From assembly GCA_946886855.1 (NCBI GenBank), contig CAMPJJ010000177.1:1-7291 (forward strand): DNA of 7,291 bases. Reading direction: 5' to 3'. The notes under the pieces are model-generated. The model saw nothing but the letters and a program-made list of their open reading frames with translations. It was not told the DNA's origin and searched no databases. Shown here piece after piece: positions 5,275 through 7,291 of the stretch. The DNA comes from an uncultured Roseateles sp. (lineage in GTDB: Bacteria > Pseudomonadota > Gammaproteobacteria > Burkholderiales > Burkholderiaceae). Made by a program: the position numbers and the translations under genes. Each line of letters begins with the position of its first letter. The first letter of the stretch is position 1.

Positions 5275-7053
5275 ATGAGCTTTCAGGTCTTCGGCATTCC
5301 CGTTTCTCGCGGCGTGGCGATCGGCCGCGCGGTGCTGGTCGCCTCCAGCCGCGTCGACGTCGCGCATTACTTCATTGCCGCCGCCGACGCGGAGCAGGAG
5401 TACGCCCGCCTGGTGAGGGGCCGCGACGTGGTCACCCGCGAGTTGCAGGGCCTGAAGGCGGAGCTGCCCGATGACGCGCCGCACGAGCTCGACGCGCTCC
5501 TGGATGTCCACCTGCTGCTGCTCAATGACGAGGCCCTCGTCGACACGGCGCGCGACTGGATCGTCGACCGGCACTACAACGCCGAATGGGCGCTGTCGGC
5601 GCAGCTCGAGGTCCTGGCGCGCCAGTTCGACGAAATGGAAGACGACTACCTGCGCGAGCGCAAGGCAGACCTGGAGCAGGTCGTCGAGCGCGTCCTGGCG
5701 GCGCTCGCGGCGGAACTGGATGACGCGCCCCCCGGAGGAGCGGCCGCAGTGGTGGCCCGGGACTTCGCCGGAGAAGACCCGCTCCTGCTCGTGGCCGCGG
5801 ACATCGCGCCAGCGGACATGATCCAGTTCAAGCGCAGCGTGTTCCAGGGCTTCATCACCGACATCGGGGGGAAGACCTCCCACACGGCCATCGTGGCGCG
5901 CAGCATGGCCATCCCCGCCGTGGTGGGGACCCGGGAAGCGTCACGACTGATCCGCCAGGACGACTGGGTCATCATCGACGGCGACGCCGGCACGGTGATC
6001 GTCAATCCGTCGCCCATCGTGCTGGAGGAGTACCGCTTCCGGCAGCGCCAGTCGGAACTCGAGAACGCACGTCTCGCCCGACTGCGGCACACGCCGGCGA
6101 TCACGATGGATGGGCAGCGCATCGAGCTGCAGGCCAATATCGAGTTGCCCGGCGATACCGTGTCGGCCTTGGCGTCCGGCGCCACCGGCGTCGGCCTGTT
6201 CCGCAGCGAGTTCCTGTTCATGAACCGCGATGGCGACCTGCCCAGCGAGGAAGAGCAGTTCATTGCCTATAAGAGTGCGGTCGAGGCCATGGCCGGCTTG
6301 CCGGTCACCATCCGCACGGTCGACATCGGCGCCGACAAACCCCTGGACCGGATGTCGGTGAATGAACTCCGGCATGAACACGTGCTCAATCCGGCCATGG
6401 GCCTCCGGGCCATTCGATGGAGCCTGGCGGAGCCGAGCATGTTCCGGCAGCAACTGCGCGCCATCTATCGCGCGAGCGCGTACGGAAAGGTGAAGCTGCT
6501 GATTCCGATGGTCGCCCATCTGGCGGAAATCCGGCAGGTCCAGGAAGCCGCCAAGCGCGTGAAGGCCCAGCTTGACGAAGTGGGTCAAGCGTATGGCGAG
6601 GTCGAACTCGGGGTCATGGTGGAAGTGCCGGCCGCGGCGATCATGCTGCCCCAGCTGCTCAAACACGTGGACTTTGTGTCGATCGGCACCAACGACCTGA
6701 TTCAGTACACGCTGGCCATCGATCGCGCCGATGAGGCGGTGGCCCATCTCTACGACCCCTGGCACCCCGCAGTCCTGCATCTGCTGGCGAACTCGATCGC
6801 TCAGGCCCGGGCCGCAGGGAAAGAGGTCAGTGTCTGTGGCGAGATGGCCGGGGATGCGACTTTCACCGATCTGCTCCTGGGCATGGGGCTGACGAGTTTC
6901 TCGATGCACCCGTCGCAGATTCCATCGGTCAAGCAGCGCGTCCTGCGGGCGGATGTTCCGCGCCTGGCCGCCGCGCTGCCCCGCATCCTCGAGAGCGACG
7001 AGCCTGCCAAGACGGCGCTCGAAGTACTGGCGCCGCAATCCCGGTTGCATTGA
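5275..7053 (+). CDS. ptsI: Phosphoenolpyruvate-protein phosphotransferase (PTS enzyme I)
   Basis: A 592-residue cytoplasmic enzyme I, slightly longer than the E. coli protein (575). It autophosphorylates from PEP and phosphorylates HPr. The N-terminal domain starts FGIPVSRGVAIGRA, with the helical HPr-binding insert over about residues 35-150. The swivelling phosphohistidine domain carries GGKTSHTAIVARS with active His203. The C-terminal TIM barrel contains GVGLFRSEFLFM (PEP-binding Arg310), RTVDIGADK (347-355), the GLRAIRWSL segment, GTNDLIQYTLAIDRAD, and VCGEMAGD with the catalytic acid Cys521 (equivalent to E. coli Cys502). All catalytic residues I can check are present, so it should be active. 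It is separated from ptsH by the divergently transcribed olsB gene and must use its own promoter in the 131-bp region before it. It has no visible N-terminal GAF domain, so it is canonical EI and not PtsP. Confidence 0.97.
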   Translation: MSFQVFGIPVSRGVAIGRAVLVASSRVDVAHYFIAAADAEQEYARLVRGRDVVTRELQGLKAELPDDAPHELDALLDVHLLLLNDEALVDTARDWIVDRHYNAEWALSAQLEVLARQFDEMEDDYLRERKADLEQVVERVLAALAAELDDAPPGGAAAVVARDFAGEDPLLLVAADIAPADMIQFKRSVFQGFITDIGGKTSHTAIVARSMAIPAVVGTREASRLIRQDDWVIIDGDAGTVIVNPSPIVLEEYRFRQRQSELENARLARLRHTPAITMDGQRIELQANIELPGDTVSALASGATGVGLFRSEFLFMNRDGDLPSEEEQFIAYKSAVEAMAGLPVTIRTVDIGADKPLDRMSVNELRHEHVLNPAMGLRAIRWSLAEPSMFRQQLRAIYRASAYGKVKLLIPMVAHLAEIRQVQEAAKRVKAQLDEVGQAYGEVELGVMVEVPAAAIMLPQLLKHVDFVSIGTNDLIQYTLAIDRADEAVAHLYDPWHPAVLHLLANSIAQARAAGKEVSVCGEMAGDATFTDLLLGMGLTSFSMHPSQIPSVKQRVLRADVPRLAAALPRILESDEPAKTALEVLAPQSRLH

Positions 7054-7056
7054 CCT

Positions 7057-7069
7057 GCGACCGGGTCGC
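7057..7069 (+). terminator. Short palindrome just after ptsI
   Basis: GCGACC (7057-7062), G, GGTCGC (7064-7069) forms a perfect inverted repeat directly after the ptsI stop; as RNA it would be a 5-bp stem with a 3-nt loop. A second small stem (GCGG/CCGC near 7071-7083) follows. No T-tract is present, so factor-independent termination is uncertain. Confidence 0.3.
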
Positions 7070-7095
7070 TGCGGCCTCCGCGGTCGAACACCGCA

Positions 7096-7108
7096 CGTTC
7101 AATGAACG
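7096..7108. repeat. CGTTC-AAT-GAACG palindrome (copy 1)
   Basis: A perfect 5-bp-arm inverted repeat lying 14 bp upstream of the candidate -35 at 7123. The same arms recur at 7177-7187 with a one-base spacer. This looks like a paired operator for a dimeric regulator, but no regulator gene is visible. Confidence 0.4.
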
Positions 7109-7122
7109 CTGTATGACGAGAG

Positions 7123-7152
7123 TTGCGCGAGTGAAAAAACTCGTGCTAGACT
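7123..7152 (+). promoter_or_regulatory. Candidate promoter in the region after ptsI
   Basis: TTGCGC (7123-7128) and TAGACT (7147-7152) are separated by 18 bp; they match the sigma70 hexamers at three and four positions. The spacer contains an A6 run (7134-7139) and an imperfect inverted repeat (GCGCGAGT at 7125-7132, ACTCGTGC at 7139-7146). It would drive a transcript with a leader of about 115 nt to the ATG at 7275, or a noncoding RNA. Confidence 0.4.
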
Positions 7153-7176
7153 AACGGTCTTCGCTGTTCACGACAA

Positions 7177-7187
7177 CGTTCTGAACG
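7177..7187. repeat. CGTTC-T-GAACG palindrome (copy 2)
   Basis: A second copy of the CGTTC/GAACG inverted repeat, centred about 80 bp from the first and about 25 bp downstream of the candidate -10. Together the two copies bracket the candidate promoter. Confidence 0.4.
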
Positions 7188-7191
7188 GCGG

Positions 7192-7211
7192 CCCCGGAGG
7201 GTATGCCGGGG
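7192..7211 (+). other. Hairpin in the putative leader after ptsI
   Basis: CCCCGG (7192-7197) pairs with CCGGGG (7206-7211) around an 8-nt loop. A further perfect palindrome, GCGAGA-T-TCTCGC (7254-7266), precedes the ATG at 7275. The stretch 7054-7291 otherwise contains no convincing ORF. I do not recognise a known riboswitch or sRNA in it. Confidence 0.4.
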
Positions 7212-7274
7212 TAGTCAGGTGAATAACTAGCTGATGCCGGTTTTCATTTGGCGGCGAGATTCTCGCAGTCGACG

Positions 7275-7291
7275 ATGAAAATAATTTCTCT
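7275..7291 (+). CDS. Possible start of a further gene, cut by the right edge
   Basis: ATG at 7275 opens M-K-I-I-S before the window ends. The Lys-Ile-Ile start could begin a signal peptide. The codons AAA, ATA, ATT and TCT are AT-rich, unlike every other gene here. There is no clear Shine-Dalgarno sequence, and too little sequence to judge. Confidence 0.2.

Noticed and set aside
5941..7050. A 369-codon open frame antisense to ptsI
   Set aside because: It mirrors the conserved enzyme I gene and shows no recognisable motif; high-GC shadow.
7123..7291. An rRNA operon leader after ptsI
   Set aside because: The promoter and TCTTCGCTG segment are suggestive, but no box A antiterminator or 16S 5' sequence is seen before the window ends.

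Overview
The window is GC-rich, densely coding DNA that looks like a beta-proteobacterium of the order Burkholderiales (Roseateles/Rubrivivax-like is my guess). The reasons are very high G+C at third codon positions, a mannose-class EIIA gene joined to HPr with enzyme I nearby (a characteristic beta-proteobacterial regulatory PTS), and TAnnnT-type -10 hexamers placed 6-7 nt before start codons that lack Shine-Dalgarno sequences. I see no mobile element, tRNA, rRNA or CRISPR.

Layout. (1) Positions 1-733, minus: the N-terminal 244 residues of a soluble histidine-kinase-like protein, running off the left edge; its phosphoacceptor His and ATP-binding boxes look degenerate. (2) 734-906: a gap holding strong hairpins. 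(3) 907-2933, minus: a two-gene unit, a class III (CaiB/BaiF) CoA-transferase followed by an alpha/beta hydrolase, joined by an ATGA overlap. (4) 2931-2967: an interrupted palindrome whose two ends are the start codons of the divergent CoA-transferase and lipoprotein genes. (5) 2965-3483, plus: an unrecognised lipoprotein. (6) 3571-4262, plus: EIIA-Man and HPr (ptsH), also joined by ATGA. (7) 4298-5143, minus: an OlsB-type ornithine N-acyltransferase. (8) 5144-5274: a divergent control region with four GTCAC-like repeats at exact 11-bp spacing, a good candidate PhoB site for olsB, plus a close-in -10 for ptsI. (9) 5275-7053, plus: ptsI, complete. (10) 7054-7291: noncoding, with a promoter-like element, several hairpins and two CGTTC/GAACG palindromes; the first codons of another gene may begin at 7275.

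How the genes work together. Enzyme I takes phosphate from PEP and passes it to HPr His15 and then to EIIA His9. No sugar permease (EIIB/EIIC) is present, so the chain is probably regulatory, reporting the PEP/pyruvate or carbon state. The ornithine-lipid gene lies on the opposite strand between ptsH and ptsI, so ptsI needs its own promoter and shares an upstream region with a putatively phosphate-starvation-controlled lipid gene. The CoA-transferase/hydrolase pair is a separate metabolic unit of unknown substrate.

The most notable items are the candidate Pho box before olsB, the symmetric divergent start-site palindrome, the repeated leaderless-promoter geometry and the degenerate kinase-like protein. 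No wholly new system can be claimed from sequence alone.
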